Notes under the pieces: generated by a model
Told to the model about the DNA's origin: nothing
Database searches by the model: none
Seen by the model: only the letters and a program-made list of their open reading frames with translations
Origin: Kaistia algarum
GTDB taxonomy: Bacteria > Pseudomonadota > Alphaproteobacteria > Rhizobiales > Kaistiaceae
Assembly (NCBI RefSeq): GCF_026343945.1
Contig: NZ_JAPKNJ010000001.1
Location: 1,054,001 to 1,118,000 of the forward strand
Length of the DNA: 64,000 bases
Reading direction: 5' to 3'
Shown here: positions 15,839 to 24,364 of the stretch, one piece after another
Layout: each line of letters opens with the position of its first letter
Numbering within the stretch: the stretch's first letter is position 1
Made by a program: the position numbers and the translations under genes

Positions 15839-16620
15839 AGATCGCCCGCGCCCTCCAGCTTGTCTGGACCGCCCTCGCCTATCTCCTGCTGCTGGCGCCG
15901 ATCCTGGTGCTGATCCTCGCCTCCTTCGACGAGGCCAAGTTCTTCCGCTTTCCGCCGCAAACCCTGTCGCTGCATTGGTACGAAGCGGCGGCGGCCAGCG
16001 GCGAATATCGCAGCGCGCTGTCCGCCAGCGCCATCATCGCGCTTTGCGCCGGTACTATCTCGATCCTTGTCGGCTCGCTCGCCGCCTATGCGCTGGCGCG
16101 CTTCACCTTCCCCGGCAAGCGGCTCGTCGAAGCCGTGCTGCTGGCGCCGCTGGTGCTGCCGCTGATCGTCTGGGCGATCGCGCTGCTGCAGATCTACGCC
16201 GCGCTCGGCATGAGCGGCACGCTCGCCGGGCTCGTCCTCGCCCATGCCGTGATCACCGTGCCCTATACGGTGCGGATCATGGTCTCGACCTTCGAACGGA
16301 TCGACCCGAACCTCGAAGCCGCCGCCGCCAGCCTCGGCGCGCCGCCTTTGGCCGTTGCCAGGCGGATCACGATCCCGCTCGCCATGCCGGGCCTCGCGAC
16401 CTCCGCCGCCTTCTCGCTGCTGATCTCGTTCAACGACGTCATCGTCTCGTCGCTGATCGCCGGGGCGCGCTGGATCACCTTTCCGGTGCGCCTGTTCGCC
16501 CAGCTCCGCAGCGAGGGCGTCGATCCGATCACGCTCGCCATCGGCGCCACCATCATCGCCGTGATCCTTCTCGCGGCCATTGTCGGCGAGTACGCCCTCA
16601 AATGGTCGCGCCATCTGTGA
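15835..16620 (+). CDS. ABC transporter permease, PotC type
   Basis: A 261-residue inner-membrane permease, partner of the previous one. It has an N-terminal hydrophobic helix (about residues 8-28), the usual periplasmic loop with FRFPPQTLSLHWYE found in PotC-like proteins, and the EAA loop AAAASLGAPPLAVARRITIPLAMPGL at about 160-185. The start is set by the ATGA overlap with the upstream permease. It is followed 8 bp later by the nucleoside phosphorylase gene instead of the ATPase gene, so translation is likely coupled across a metabolic gene inserted into the transporter operon. Confidence 0.9.
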   Translation: MKIARALQLVWTALAYLLLLAPILVLILASFDEAKFFRFPPQTLSLHWYEAAAASGEYRSALSASAIIALCAGTISILVGSLAAYALARFTFPGKRLVEAVLLAPLVLPLIVWAIALLQIYAALGMSGTLAGLVLAHAVITVPYTVRIMVSTFERIDPNLEAAAASLGAPPLAVARRITIPLAMPGLATSAAFSLLISFNDVIVSSLIAGARWITFPVRLFAQLRSEGVDPITLAIGATIIAVILLAAIVGEYALKWSRHL

Positions 16621-16628
16621 GACATGCC

Positions 16629-17441
16629 ATGACCGCCGATTATCCCTATCTCGCCCGCATGCCGAAATTCGAGAAGGACGGCATCCCGTCGCTGACCGGC
16701 TTCCGCCGCGAGAGCATTGCCCGCTCGGTGGTGCTGGCCGTCCGCGATCCGCTGGTTGTCGGCGAAGGCGCCGGCGAGGACCAGATCGCCTCCGAGCTTG
16801 ACGATGCAAAGCTCGTCGCCCGCACCGGCCTCTTCACCACACTAACCGGCACATATCGCGGCGTGCCGATCTCCGTCGTGCTCGGCGGCTCAGGCTCGCC
16901 CGAGGCGGAACTCGCGCTGATGGATCTGTTCAACTACACGGATTGCGACACGGTGATCCGCATCGGCGGCTGCGGCGGCTGGGGCCGGAATGTCCGTGTC
17001 GGCGACGTCGTCATCTCCTCCGGCGCCGTGCGTGACGAGGGCATGACCAAGGCGCATGTGAAGGCCGAATACCCGGCGGTCGCCGACTACCGCGTCGTGG
17101 CCGCCATGGTCGCCGAGGCCGAAGCGCTGGGCGCGCCGCATCATGTGGGCGTCACGCGCTCGGGCGACAGTGAATATACCGGCTGGGGCAAGCCCGGACC
17201 GGGCGGCTATCTGCAGGAGGAACACAAGCAGATCATCGATTACTGGCACCGCGCCGGTATCCTGAATACCGACCGCGAGAGTGCGGCCGTGCTGACCCTC
17301 GCTGCCCTCTATGGCCGACGTGGCGGCTCAGTCTGCTCGGTCGGCGACAATGTCGTCACTGGCGAGGATCACCGCTCGGGCTCCGGGCAGAACTATGCGA
17401 TCCGCGTCGGACTCGGGGCGCTGGCACGGCTCGCGGCATGA
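16629..17441 (+). CDS. Nucleoside phosphorylase (uridine/purine phosphorylase family)
   Basis: A 270-residue enzyme of the PNP_UDP_1 family, which splits nucleosides with phosphate to a free base and (deoxy)ribose 1-phosphate. The phosphate-binding glycine loop VVLGGSGSPEAEL and the core TVIRIGGCGGWGRNVRVGDVVISSGAVRDEG match uridine phosphorylases. The ribose/base pocket region follows. The ATG at 16629 is 8 bp after the permease stop, and its own stop overlaps the ATPase start as ATGA. Its position between the transporter's permease and ATPase genes is the best clue to what the importer carries. It is cytoplasmic; whether the base is a purine, a pyrimidine or a modified one is not clear. Confidence 0.88.
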   Translation: MTADYPYLARMPKFEKDGIPSLTGFRRESIARSVVLAVRDPLVVGEGAGEDQIASELDDAKLVARTGLFTTLTGTYRGVPISVVLGGSGSPEAELALMDLFNYTDCDTVIRIGGCGGWGRNVRVGDVVISSGAVRDEGMTKAHVKAEYPAVADYRVVAAMVAEAEALGAPHHVGVTRSGDSEYTGWGKPGPGGYLQEEHKQIIDYWHRAGILNTDRESAAVLTLAALYGRRGGSVCSVGDNVVTGEDHRSGSGQNYAIRVGLGALARLAA

Positions 17442-18532
17442 CGCAGACCCTGCCCCCACAACTCGAGATCGACGGCGTCTCCAAGCGCTTCGGCGAGACC
17501 GAGGTGCTGAAGGACATATCGCTCGCTATTCCGAAGGGCGCGTTCCTGGCGCTGCTCGGCCCGTCGGGCTGCGGCAAGTCCACGCTGCTCAAGATCATCG
17601 CCGGGCTGGAAGATGCCTCGGGCGGCACGATTCGTCTCGCCGGCCAGCCGCTCGACGGAATGCCGGCCTATAAGCGCGACATCGGCGTCGTCTTCCAGAG
17701 CTATGCGCTCTTCCCGCATATGAGCGTTCGCGAGAACGTCCGCTTCGGGCTCGACATGCGCGGCCTCGGCAAGGCGGAATCGGCCGCTCGCGTCGACGAG
17801 GCGCTGGAACTGGTCAAGCTTGCCGGCTATGGCGGGCGCATGCCGTCCGAGCTTTCCGGCGGCCAACAGCAGCGCGTCGCCATCGCCCGCTCCCTCGCCA
17901 TCCGCCCCCGCCTGCTCCTGCTCGACGAACCGCTTTCCAACCTTGACGCCGTGTTGCGGAAAAGCGTGCGTGTCGATATTCGCGAATTGCATGATCGCGT
18001 CGGCACGACCACGGTGATGGTGACACATGATCAGGAAGAAGCGATGAGCATGGCCGATACCGTGGCCGTCATGGCGGAGGGGCGCATCGTGCAGCTCGGC
18101 ACGCCCGAGGCGATCTATGAGCAACCGGCGACGCGCTTTGTCGGCGGCTTCGTTGGCAACCCGCCAGCCTCGCTTTTGCCGCTGATGCAGCGTTTCGAAG
18201 GAGGCTGGCGCTTCGGCGAAACCGAGTGGCGGCCGGAGCCGCCGATCGCGGCGCGGCTCCAAGATATTCGCCGTCTCGAAATCATCGTCGGCCTCCGGCC
18301 CGAGCGCATCCAGATCGTCGCTGCGGAGGCTCCCGGCGCAATATCGGCCGAGATGCGATCGTCGGAATATCTCGGCGGCCAGCGGCTCGTTCATGCCGAG
18401 GTCGCGGGCGAGCGCGTTTCCGTCCTGACCGGCAGCGCTATCCCAAAGACGGGCGAGCGCATCGGCCTGCTGCCGGAACCGGATTCGGTCATGCTGTTCG
18501 ACGCCGAGACGGGGGAGAGGCTCGACCCATGA
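17438..18532 (+). CDS. ABC transporter ATPase, PotA type
   Basis: A 364-residue ATPase that powers the importer encoded upstream. Walker [10 protein letters not shown] is at about residues 41-49, the Q-loop is in VVFQSYALFPHM, the signature LSGGQQQRVAIARSL and Walker [14 protein letters not shown] lie at about 136-168, and the H-loop is VMVTHDQEEA. After residue 240 a TOBE regulatory domain follows, with GLRPERIQI. The start overlaps the phosphorylase stop as ATGA, and the stop overlaps the kinase start in the same way. Family members of this length include PotA, FbpC and MalK; the permeases next to it point to PotA. Confidence 0.92.
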   Translation: MTQTLPPQLEIDGVSKRFGETEVLKDISLAIPKGAFLALLGPSGCGKSTLLKIIAGLEDASGGTIRLAGQPLDGMPAYKRDIGVVFQSYALFPHMSVRENVRFGLDMRGLGKAESAARVDEALELVKLAGYGGRMPSELSGGQQQRVAIARSLAIRPRLLLLDEPLSNLDAVLRKSVRVDIRELHDRVGTTTVMVTHDQEEAMSMADTVAVMAEGRIVQLGTPEAIYEQPATRFVGGFVGNPPASLLPLMQRFEGGWRFGETEWRPEPPIAARLQDIRRLEIIVGLRPERIQIVAAEAPGAISAEMRSSEYLGGQRLVHAEVAGERVSVLTGSAIPKTGERIGLLPEPDSVMLFDAETGERLDP

Positions 18533-19467
18533 CCGAGCCGCGCATCTACTGCCTCGGCACGCTGGTGCTCGACCGCGTGATCGAGATCGACCGCCTGCCC
18601 GGCCCCGACGACAAGGTGTTCGTCAAGGCGAAGCGCGAGGCCGCCGGAGGGCCGGCCCGCAACGTCGCGGCTGCCCTCGCGATTTGGGGCAATCCGGTGT
18701 CGATCGCCTCGGCGGTCGGCGACGATTTGATCGGCCGCCATCTCCTGGCGCGCCTCGGCGAAGCCGGTATCGACGCGTCGGAAACCCGCCTCGTCGCCGG
18801 CTTCGAGACCGCGACGACCATCATCCTCGTCGACAGTGCCGGCGAGCGCGCCATCGTCATCGATCCGGTTCCGGACGAGATATTGCAGGCGATCGGTGCC
18901 GATCTCGCGCCGCAGCCGGGCGACGCGGTTGTCAGCAACCTCTATCACCGGACCGCAACCGCCGAAGCGCTCGGCCGCACCCGGCAAGGTGGCGCGCTGA
19001 CATTGCTCGACCTCGAATGGCCGGAAATCGACCGCTGGGGCTGGGAAGCCGCGAGTGAAGCGGCCAGCGAGGCCAGTGTCGTGGCCACCAACAGCCAGGT
19101 GTTGCGCGCTTTCGCCGAGCGGGAAGGCATGGAGCCGAATCTTGAAGCGGCCTGGGCGCTGGCGCAGACGCTGAAGCCGGCGGGCGACCGGGTGTGTGTG
19201 ACGCTGGGAGCCGGCGGCGTTCTGGCGCGGGAGGGTTCGCGCCGACTGTTCGTCCCGGCTCTTTCCATCCAGCCGCGCGACACAACCGGCGCCGGCGACC
19301 GCTTCCTCGCCGCCCTCACCCGCGCGCTGCTCGTCGGCTCCGCCTTTGAACGCGCGCTCCGTCTCGCCACAGCCGCGGCCGGCTTGCACATCGCCGGCGA
19401 GCCGCACGATTGGGGTGACGTCGAGAATAGGGCGGGGAGTCTGGAGGCGTTGATCGTCGAGGCGTGA
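18529..19467 (+). CDS. PfkB-family carbohydrate kinase
   Basis: A 312-residue sugar or nucleoside kinase of the ribokinase/PfkB family. The N-terminal glycine motif AAGGPARNVAAALA (about residues 35-48) and the C-terminal signature RDTTGAGDRFLAAL (about 247-260) with the catalytic Asp are intact. It starts inside the stop of the ATPase gene (ATGA) and ends 78 bp before the creatininase gene. In this operon it could phosphorylate the sugar released from a nucleoside, or a nucleoside directly. Ribokinase, adenosine kinase and pseudouridine kinase all belong to the same family and cannot be told apart here; pseudouridine kinase is attractive because such kinases occur with ABC importers. Confidence 0.88.
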   Translation: MTEPRIYCLGTLVLDRVIEIDRLPGPDDKVFVKAKREAAGGPARNVAAALAIWGNPVSIASAVGDDLIGRHLLARLGEAGIDASETRLVAGFETATTIILVDSAGERAIVIDPVPDEILQAIGADLAPQPGDAVVSNLYHRTATAEALGRTRQGGALTLLDLEWPEIDRWGWEAASEAASEASVVATNSQVLRAFAEREGMEPNLEAAWALAQTLKPAGDRVCVTLGAGGVLAREGSRRLFVPALSIQPRDTTGAGDRFLAALTRALLVGSAFERALRLATAAAGLHIAGEPHDWGDVENRAGSLEALIVEA

Positions 19468-19545
19468 TCGCCAGACCAGCACGCTGCCCGGCAAGGACAG
19501 CAAGACTTCTGAAAACGCACTGCGGAACTCGCCAAGGAGCTTTTG

Positions 19546-20361
19546 ATGCCTGCCGCCTTTCCCTCGTCCCGCCGCTGGCTTGACCTCACCACGGTCGAGG
19601 CCGCAGCCTTGCCGCCGGAGACGGTGGCTCTGCTGCCGGTCACGGCCGTCGAGCAGCATGGGCCGCATCTGCCGCTCGGAACCGACGCCTATATCAACCG
19701 CGGCATCATCGGCCGCGCGCTGGAACTGTTGCCACCGGAGGTTCCGTTCCTCGTGCTGCCGGAGCAGACGGTCGGCACGTCGGAGGAGCATCTCGATTTC
19801 GCCGGCAGCCTGTCGCATCGGCCGGGCCGGTTGATCGATATCTGGACTGACGTTCTCGCCTGCGTCTGCAATACGCCGGTGCGCCGGCTGATTCTCTTCA
19901 ACAGCCATGGCGGCCAGACCGGCCTGCTGGCGCCGACCGCGCTGGATCTGCGCGTGCGCTTCGGCCTCCTCGTCGCTTATGCGAGCTGGTTCGACGCCGG
20001 CTATCCGGAGGGTCTCTTCACCGACGAGGAGGTCCGCTACGGCCTCCACGGCGGAACGATCGAGACCAGCCTGATGATGCATCTCCATCCGGAGCTTGTC
20101 CGCAGCGACAATCTCGCCGATTTCCCGTCCAGCGCCATCGAGCTCGACAGGCTGACGCGGCATCTTTCCGCCAATCCGGGCTATGGCCGCCTCGGCGGCT
20201 TCGGCTGGAAATCGGCCGACCTCCAGCCAAGCGGTGTCACCGGCAACGCCGCGGCCGCCACGGCGGACGCGGGACGCAAGCTGCTCGACCATCTAGGCGC
20301 CAGCCTCGCCGCTATGATCGAGGACATGGCGGCGGCGACGCGCTTCATCGAGGGCGCCTGA
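19546..20361 (+). CDS. Creatininase-family amidohydrolase
   Basis: A 271-residue enzyme of the creatininase/creatinine amidohydrolase family, which opens cyclic amides with a di-metal centre. The family core is visible: VTAVEQHGPHLPLGTDAY (Glu-x-His metal region, about residues 34-51), then FNSHGGQTG with another metal His at about 125-133, and GLHGGTIETSLM with the late Glu at about 170-181. The ATG at 19546 follows AAGGAG; the TTG one codon before it is less likely. It is the last gene of the importer/phosphorylase operon and converges on the aldolase gene. It could open a cyclic amide arising from a nucleobase; this is inference. Confidence 0.87.
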   Translation: MPAAFPSSRRWLDLTTVEAAALPPETVALLPVTAVEQHGPHLPLGTDAYINRGIIGRALELLPPEVPFLVLPEQTVGTSEEHLDFAGSLSHRPGRLIDIWTDVLACVCNTPVRRLILFNSHGGQTGLLAPTALDLRVRFGLLVAYASWFDAGYPEGLFTDEEVRYGLHGGTIETSLMMHLHPELVRSDNLADFPSSAIELDRLTRHLSANPGYGRLGGFGWKSADLQPSGVTGNAAAATADAGRKLLDHLGASLAAMIEDMAAATRFIEGA

Positions 20362-20372
20362 GGCGGTCAGCC

Positions 20373-21011
20373 TTATGAGCCGTCCGCACCCATAAGCCCC
20401 TTGGCGCGCGCGACACGCTGCGTGAGGATCGTCACGCGCTCCGGCCCCGGATCAAGGCCGGCATGGAGCCAACTGCCGCCGACGGCAGCGACGTTCTTGA
20501 GTGCGCCATAGGCGGCAAGCTGCGCCTCGCCGATGCCGCCCGTCGGCACGAAGCGCATGGCGGGAAAGACATTCGCATAATCGCGCAGGATCGCCGGCGC
20601 GCCGTTCGGCTCCGCCGGATAGAACTTGACGAGGCGGAGGCCGAGTTCGGCGGCGGCCATGACCTCGCTCGCCGTCTGCACGCCTGCGATCAGCGGCAGC
20701 GGCACGGTGCGTGACGCCGCCGCCAGCGCCGGGGTCAGGCCCGGACTGATCATCAGATCGGCGCCCGCCTCGACGGCCTGCCGGCAGAGATCCGCCGTGA
20801 CGATCGTGCCAGCGGCGAGCAGCATTTCGGGATGCCGGGCGCGGCAGCGGACCAGCGCCTTGGGTGCGTCCGCGTTGCGAAACAGGATCTCCACCGTCTC
20901 CACGCCCGCCGCCGCCAGATCATCGACCAGCGCCACCGCCCCCTCGACATCGCCGACCGAGACGATCGCGACAATCCGCGCCGCCGCCAGCCGCTCCAGA
21001 ACATCACTCAT
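20373..21011 (-). CDS. KDPG/KDPGal-type aldolase family protein
   Basis: A 212-residue class I aldolase of the 2-keto-3-deoxy-6-phosphogluconate aldolase family. The Schiff-base lysine is Lys129 in LVKFYPAE, and the catalytic glutamate is in VETVEILFRN at about residues 38-47, an unusual version of the more common EVTLRT. The pocket GTIVTADL and PTGGIGEAQL are also present. The start is the ATG at 21011, overlapping the kinase stop as ATGA; longer in-frame readings upstream run through the kinase. With the kinase it would make and split a 2-keto-3-deoxy sugar acid phosphate to pyruvate and an aldehyde. The operon is divergent from a LacI regulator. Confidence 0.85.
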   Translation of the reverse strand: MSDVLERLAAARIVAIVSVGDVEGAVALVDDLAAAGVETVEILFRNADAPKALVRCRARHPEMLLAAGTIVTADLCRQAVEAGADLMISPGLTPALAAASRTVPLPLIAGVQTASEVMAAAELGLRLVKFYPAEPNGAPAILRDYANVFPAMRFVPTGGIGEAQLAAYGALKNVAAVGGSWLHAGLDPGPERVTILTQRVARAKGLMGADGS

Positions 21012-21988
21012 TTCGCCCTCTCCAACAGAAACGCCTCGACTTCCGCCCGGCTGGGCGCGCCACGCGGCCCGCCATGACGGGTGCATTTGATCGCCGCCGC
21101 CGCGCTCGCAAAGCGCAGCGCGCCTTCCAGCGACAGTCCATCGGCGAGACCGACCGCGAACGCGCCATGGAAAACATCGCCGGCCGCATTGGTGTCGACC
21201 GCCTCGATCGCGAAGGCCGGCATGAATCGCACTGCGCCGTCGCCGGGTTCCCAGAAGGCGCAGCCGGCTTCGCCGCCGGTGACGATCACGGTTGATCCGA
21301 ACCGTCCCGCCAGTCCCCTCGCCGCTGCCTCGAGCTCGTTGGCGCCCGTCAGAATCGCCGCTCCGGCGAGCGAGGCGGCGATGTGGCTGGCGCATGGGGC
21401 CAGATCAGCGAGAATTTCAGCCTTGCCGACATCGAGATCGAGAATGCCCGGCACGCCGGCCTCGCGGGCGGCGTCAAGCGCGAGGCCAGCAGCCGCCGGC
21501 CAGCGCACATCGGCAAGTACCGCCGCGAAGGCGGCTTCGGCGATCGGCGGCACCAGCGTGGGCGCATCCATCAGCGCCGGCGCATAGAAAGGCACAACGA
21601 TGCGCTCTCCATCGGCCGCAACCAGGATCGAGGCCGTTGCCGACAGGATGCCGGGGATGCGGCGAACATGGCTCGCGTCGACGCCTTCCTTCACGATCTC
21701 GCCGACGAGGAAGTCGCCGATGCCATCATCGCCGGCCGAAGCCCAGAGCCCAACGCACCGGCCGAGCCGCGCAACGGCGATCGCCGCGCTCGTCGCCATG
21801 CCGGCCGCCACCATCGTCGCCCCTTGCGCCATATACTTGCCCGGCCCCGCCGGCAGCGCCGGCAGTTGGAACATCAGATCGCAGGTGAAGGCGCCGACGC
21901 TCAGGATCGGGCGGCCATCAGCCCCCTTCCCGTCCCGCTCCGGCGCGAGCGAAGCCCGCGGCCCGGCTGGCCGCTGCGATGCCGTCAT
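21008..21988 (-). CDS. PfkB-family sugar kinase (KDG/sulfofructose-kinase-like)
   Basis: A 326-residue ribokinase-family kinase. The N-terminal glycine region is GATMVAAGMATSAAIAVARLG and the C-terminal signature is VDTNAAGDVFHGAFAVGL, where the usual DTxGAGD reads DTNAAGD: the catalytic Asp remains but the first Gly of the anion hole is Ala. The DVFHGAF ending resembles sulfofructose and KDG kinases. The first 25 residues are polar and poorly conserved, so the true start may be slightly downstream. It precedes the aldolase gene with an ATGA overlap, suggesting consecutive steps: phosphorylation, then aldol cleavage. A LacI-type operator lies between it and the divergent lacI gene. Confidence 0.84.
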   Translation of the reverse strand: MTASQRPAGPRASLAPERDGKGADGRPILSVGAFTCDLMFQLPALPAGPGKYMAQGATMVAAGMATSAAIAVARLGRCVGLWASAGDDGIGDFLVGEIVKEGVDASHVRRIPGILSATASILVAADGERIVVPFYAPALMDAPTLVPPIAEAAFAAVLADVRWPAAAGLALDAAREAGVPGILDLDVGKAEILADLAPCASHIAASLAGAAILTGANELEAAARGLAGRFGSTVIVTGGEAGCAFWEPGDGAVRFMPAFAIEAVDTNAAGDVFHGAFAVGLADGLSLEGALRFASAAAAIKCTRHGGPRGAPSRAEVEAFLLERAK

Positions 21989-22146
21989 ATCCCGCTCCTC
22001 ACCCTTGCGCCGATGCCGTCAGCACCCTCCCCGCGCGCCCGGACTATGCCCGCAGGCCGACAATCCAGTCGAGCCCCGAAATGGCCGCGCCGCCTGCCAG
22101 CTGGGCGGCCAGAACAAATCTTGGGAAGAAGACTGCGCTTACAAAC

Positions 22147-22161
22147 CGCTTTACTAAACCG
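22147..22161. promoter_or_regulatory. LacI-type operator palindrome
   Basis: CGCTTTACTAAACCG is a near-perfect palindrome of the form CGnTTTAnTAAAnCG, 37 bp upstream of the lacI ATG and 158 bp from the kinase start. LacI/GalR repressors bind odd- or even-centred palindromes with a central CG or similar core. AAACCGCTT also occurs twice in tandem here (22143-22151, 22156-22164), so two overlapping sites are possible. The site could control both divergent transcripts. Confidence 0.55.
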
Positions 22162-22198
22162 CTTGCGCACTCTAATTTTCGGTCACGGAGGCTTTTTC

Positions 22199-23200
22199 AT
22201 GTCGACGATCCAGGACGTGGCCCGCGAGGCTGGCGTATCGACGACGACCGTCTCGCGTCATCTGAACGGCCGCATCGAGCTGCCGACGGAGACGGCGGCG
22301 CGCGTCGATGCGGCGGTGGCGCGCCTTCAATATCGCCCAAACCTCCTCGCCAAGCGCCTGAGCCTCGGTACAAGCGAGACGATCGGCCTGATGGCGCCCG
22401 AGATTGCCAATCCATTCTTCGCGGAGCTGGCGGCGGCGGCTCAGGACGAGGCCGACCAGCAGGGCTTCGCCGTGCTGATGTCGAGCACGCGCGGCAGCGT
22501 CGAGCGCGAGGTGGCGGCGCTCTCGCGCCTTCGCGATCGGCATGTCGATGGCCTGCTCGTCCTTACCAACCGCGTTGACGACGGCACGCTGGCCCGCGCC
22601 ATTTCCGCCGTCCCCAATGTCGTTCTGCTCGACGAGGACGTACCCGGCGCCGAGGTACCGCGCGTCTTTGCCGAAAACGAGGTCGGCGCCTATCTGGCGA
22701 CGCGCCACCTGATCGAGAACGGTCATCGCCGCATCGCGCATGTCGGCGGCCCCGAGGGCCTGTTCTCGACGCGCGAGCGCCTTGCCGGCTTCCGCAGAGC
22801 GCTGGCCGAGGCGGGACTTGCCGAGGCGGCCGTCCATCTCGGCGCGTATTCGCGCGAGCATGGCGCCGCATCCGCCGAGCGGCTTCTCGGCTCGTCCGGC
22901 TCGCCCACTGCGATTTTCGCCGGCAGCGATTTCATCGCCATTGGCCTGATGCGAGCGGCGCGCGGCATGGGCACCCGCGTGCCCGCCGACGTGTCGCTGG
23001 TCGGCTTCGACGACATGCCGTTCTCGCAATTGCTCGACCCGGCGCTCACTACGGTGCGCCAGCCCGCCGCCGAGATCGGCCGCGTCGGCGTCCGGCAATT
23101 GCTGCGCCTCATCAACAAGCAAGCCGCCGATCCGGTGACGCGGCTCGCCGTCGAACTCGTCGAGCGGCAATCCGTCGCCCGGCGCCATGCAGGAGACTGA
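22199..23200 (+). CDS. LacI-family transcriptional regulator
   Basis: A 333-residue LacI/GalR repressor. The N-terminal helix-turn-helix is TIQDVAREAGVSTTTVSRHLNG (about residues 3-24), followed by a hinge and a periplasmic-binding-protein-like effector domain starting near GTSETIGLMAPEIANPFFAELA. The late motif VSLVGFDDMPFSQLLDPALTTVRQP is standard. GGAGG lies 7 bases before the ATG at 22199; longer readings run into the kinase antisense. It is transcribed away from the kinase/aldolase operon and towards the BMP-type importer genes, so it likely responds to a sugar or nucleoside and represses both sides through the 22147 operator. Confidence 0.92.
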   Translation: MSTIQDVAREAGVSTTTVSRHLNGRIELPTETAARVDAAVARLQYRPNLLAKRLSLGTSETIGLMAPEIANPFFAELAAAAQDEADQQGFAVLMSSTRGSVEREVAALSRLRDRHVDGLLVLTNRVDDGTLARAISAVPNVVLLDEDVPGAEVPRVFAENEVGAYLATRHLIENGHRRIAHVGGPEGLFSTRERLAGFRRALAEAGLAEAAVHLGAYSREHGAASAERLLGSSGSPTAIFAGSDFIAIGLMRAARGMGTRVPADVSLVGFDDMPFSQLLDPALTTVRQPAAEIGRVGVRQLLRLINKQAADPVTRLAVELVERQSVARRHAGD

Positions 23201-23223
23201 CGCGCGGACGAACGATCCGCGCG
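23201..23223. terminator. GC-rich hairpin between lacI and the importer operon
   Basis: CGCGCGGA (23201-23208) and TCCGCGCG (23216-23223) form a perfect 8-bp stem with a 7-base loop directly after the lacI stop. There is no T-run, so it may pause transcription or protect RNA rather than terminate. Confidence 0.45.
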
Positions 23224-23250
23224 GGACAGTCGCAATCAGAGGGAAAGATA

Positions 23251-24252
23251 ATGTCGAAGACACTATGGAAGAGCCTTGCGGTCGCCGCGCTGGTCGGCCT
23301 CCTCGCGGCACCGGCGGTCGCTGAAGACATGAGCGCTGTCTATGTCATGAGCGACAATCTCGGCGATCACGGCTTCAACGACAGCGCCGCCGAGGGCTTC
23401 CACCGCGCCGAGAAGGAAGGCGTCAAGGTGCGCCTGCTGCAGGCTTCGCCGAGCGATCCGGGCCTATGGCGCCAGAACCTCGAGGCCGTGTCGAATGCCG
23501 GCAACTGGAAGGTCATCTTCACGGGCCCGAACATGCACGACAACCTCGCCGCCGTGGCGCCGCAGCATCCCGACCAGAAATACGTCTTCTTCGACGACGA
23601 ACTGGCCGCCCCGAACGTCCTTTCGGTGAAATATGCGCAGAACGAGGGCTCCTACCTCGCCGGCGCGTTGGCAGCAGCCGCGGCCGGAGACAAGGCGACT
23701 TTCCCGCTTTCGACCGGCGAAAAGAAGATCGCGATCGTTGCCGGCATGGATCTCCCGGTGATCCAGGACTTCATCGTCGGCTTCAAGCAGGGCGCAGCAG
23801 CGATCGACCCGGCGACCGAAGTGCAGGTGATCTTCATCGGCTCGTTCAACGACGCGCAGAAGGCCTATGACCTCACCAAGGGCGCGATCGAGAATGGCGC
23901 CAATGTCGTCTACAACGTCGCCGGCCCCGCCGGTCTCGGCATTCTCAAGGCTGCCGCCGACCTCGACCGCTATGCGATCGGCGTCGATTCCAACCAGAAC
24001 GATCTGCACCCGAAGAACATCCTCGCCTCCATGCTGAAGCAAATCGGCAATTCGATCTATGATTCCATCGGTCAGGTGAAAGCCGGCACGGCGCCCTTCG
24101 GCACGCTGGTCATCTATGGCCTGAAGAATGACGGCGTCGGCCTCGTCTACAACGATGCGCTGGTGCCGGACGCTGTCCGCGCCAAGATCGACGCCGTCAA
24201 GGCGAAGGTCGTCGCGGGCGAGGTAAGCGTCGATTCGGCGTTCAAGAAATAG
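23251..24252 (+). CDS. BMP-family ABC transporter substrate-binding protein
   Basis: A 333-residue periplasmic protein of the Bmp/PnrA family, whose studied members bind purine nucleosides. A Sec signal peptide covers residues 1-24 (ending APAVAED). Family segments include SDNLGDHGFNDSAAEGFHRA at about 33-52, FFDDEL, YAQNEGSYLAGALAA and the ligand-pocket GVDSNQNDLHP near 249. GAGGGAAAG precedes the ATG. It is followed, after a strong hairpin, by an ATPase and two permeases of the matching type and by a nucleoside hydrolase, so a nucleoside is the most likely ligand. The absence of a lipobox Cys suggests a soluble periplasmic form. Confidence 0.9.
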   Translation: MSKTLWKSLAVAALVGLLAAPAVAEDMSAVYVMSDNLGDHGFNDSAAEGFHRAEKEGVKVRLLQASPSDPGLWRQNLEAVSNAGNWKVIFTGPNMHDNLAAVAPQHPDQKYVFFDDELAAPNVLSVKYAQNEGSYLAGALAAAAAGDKATFPLSTGEKKIAIVAGMDLPVIQDFIVGFKQGAAAIDPATEVQVIFIGSFNDAQKAYDLTKGAIENGANVVYNVAGPAGLGILKAAADLDRYAIGVDSNQNDLHPKNILASMLKQIGNSIYDSIGQVKAGTAPFGTLVIYGLKNDGVGLVYNDALVPDAVRAKIDAVKAKVVAGEVSVDSAFKK

Positions 24253-24276
24253 GGTCTTTCACCTCTCCGTGGACCT

Positions 24277-24303
24277 TGAACCCGCCCCTGGAGGGCGGGT
24301 TCA
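24277..24303 (+). terminator. Intra-operon hairpin after the binding-protein gene
   Basis: An 11-bp perfect stem: 24277-24287 (TGAACCCGCCC) pairs with 24293-24303 over a 5-base loop. It lies between the binding-protein stop and the ATPase start and lacks a T-run. Such hairpins commonly protect the upstream binding-protein message and lower expression of the membrane components. Confidence 0.6.
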
Positions 24304-24364
24304 TGCAGAGCCCGTTGCAAGCGACCAGACCTTGATTCATCTGTTCTGTCGACTGGACCACCAC

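Noticed and set aside
18391..20292. A 633-codon open frame on the minus strand opposite the PfkB kinase and creatininase genes
   Set aside because: It is antisense to two well-supported genes, has the Arg/Ala/Gly-rich composition of GC-rich shadow frames and shows no family motif.
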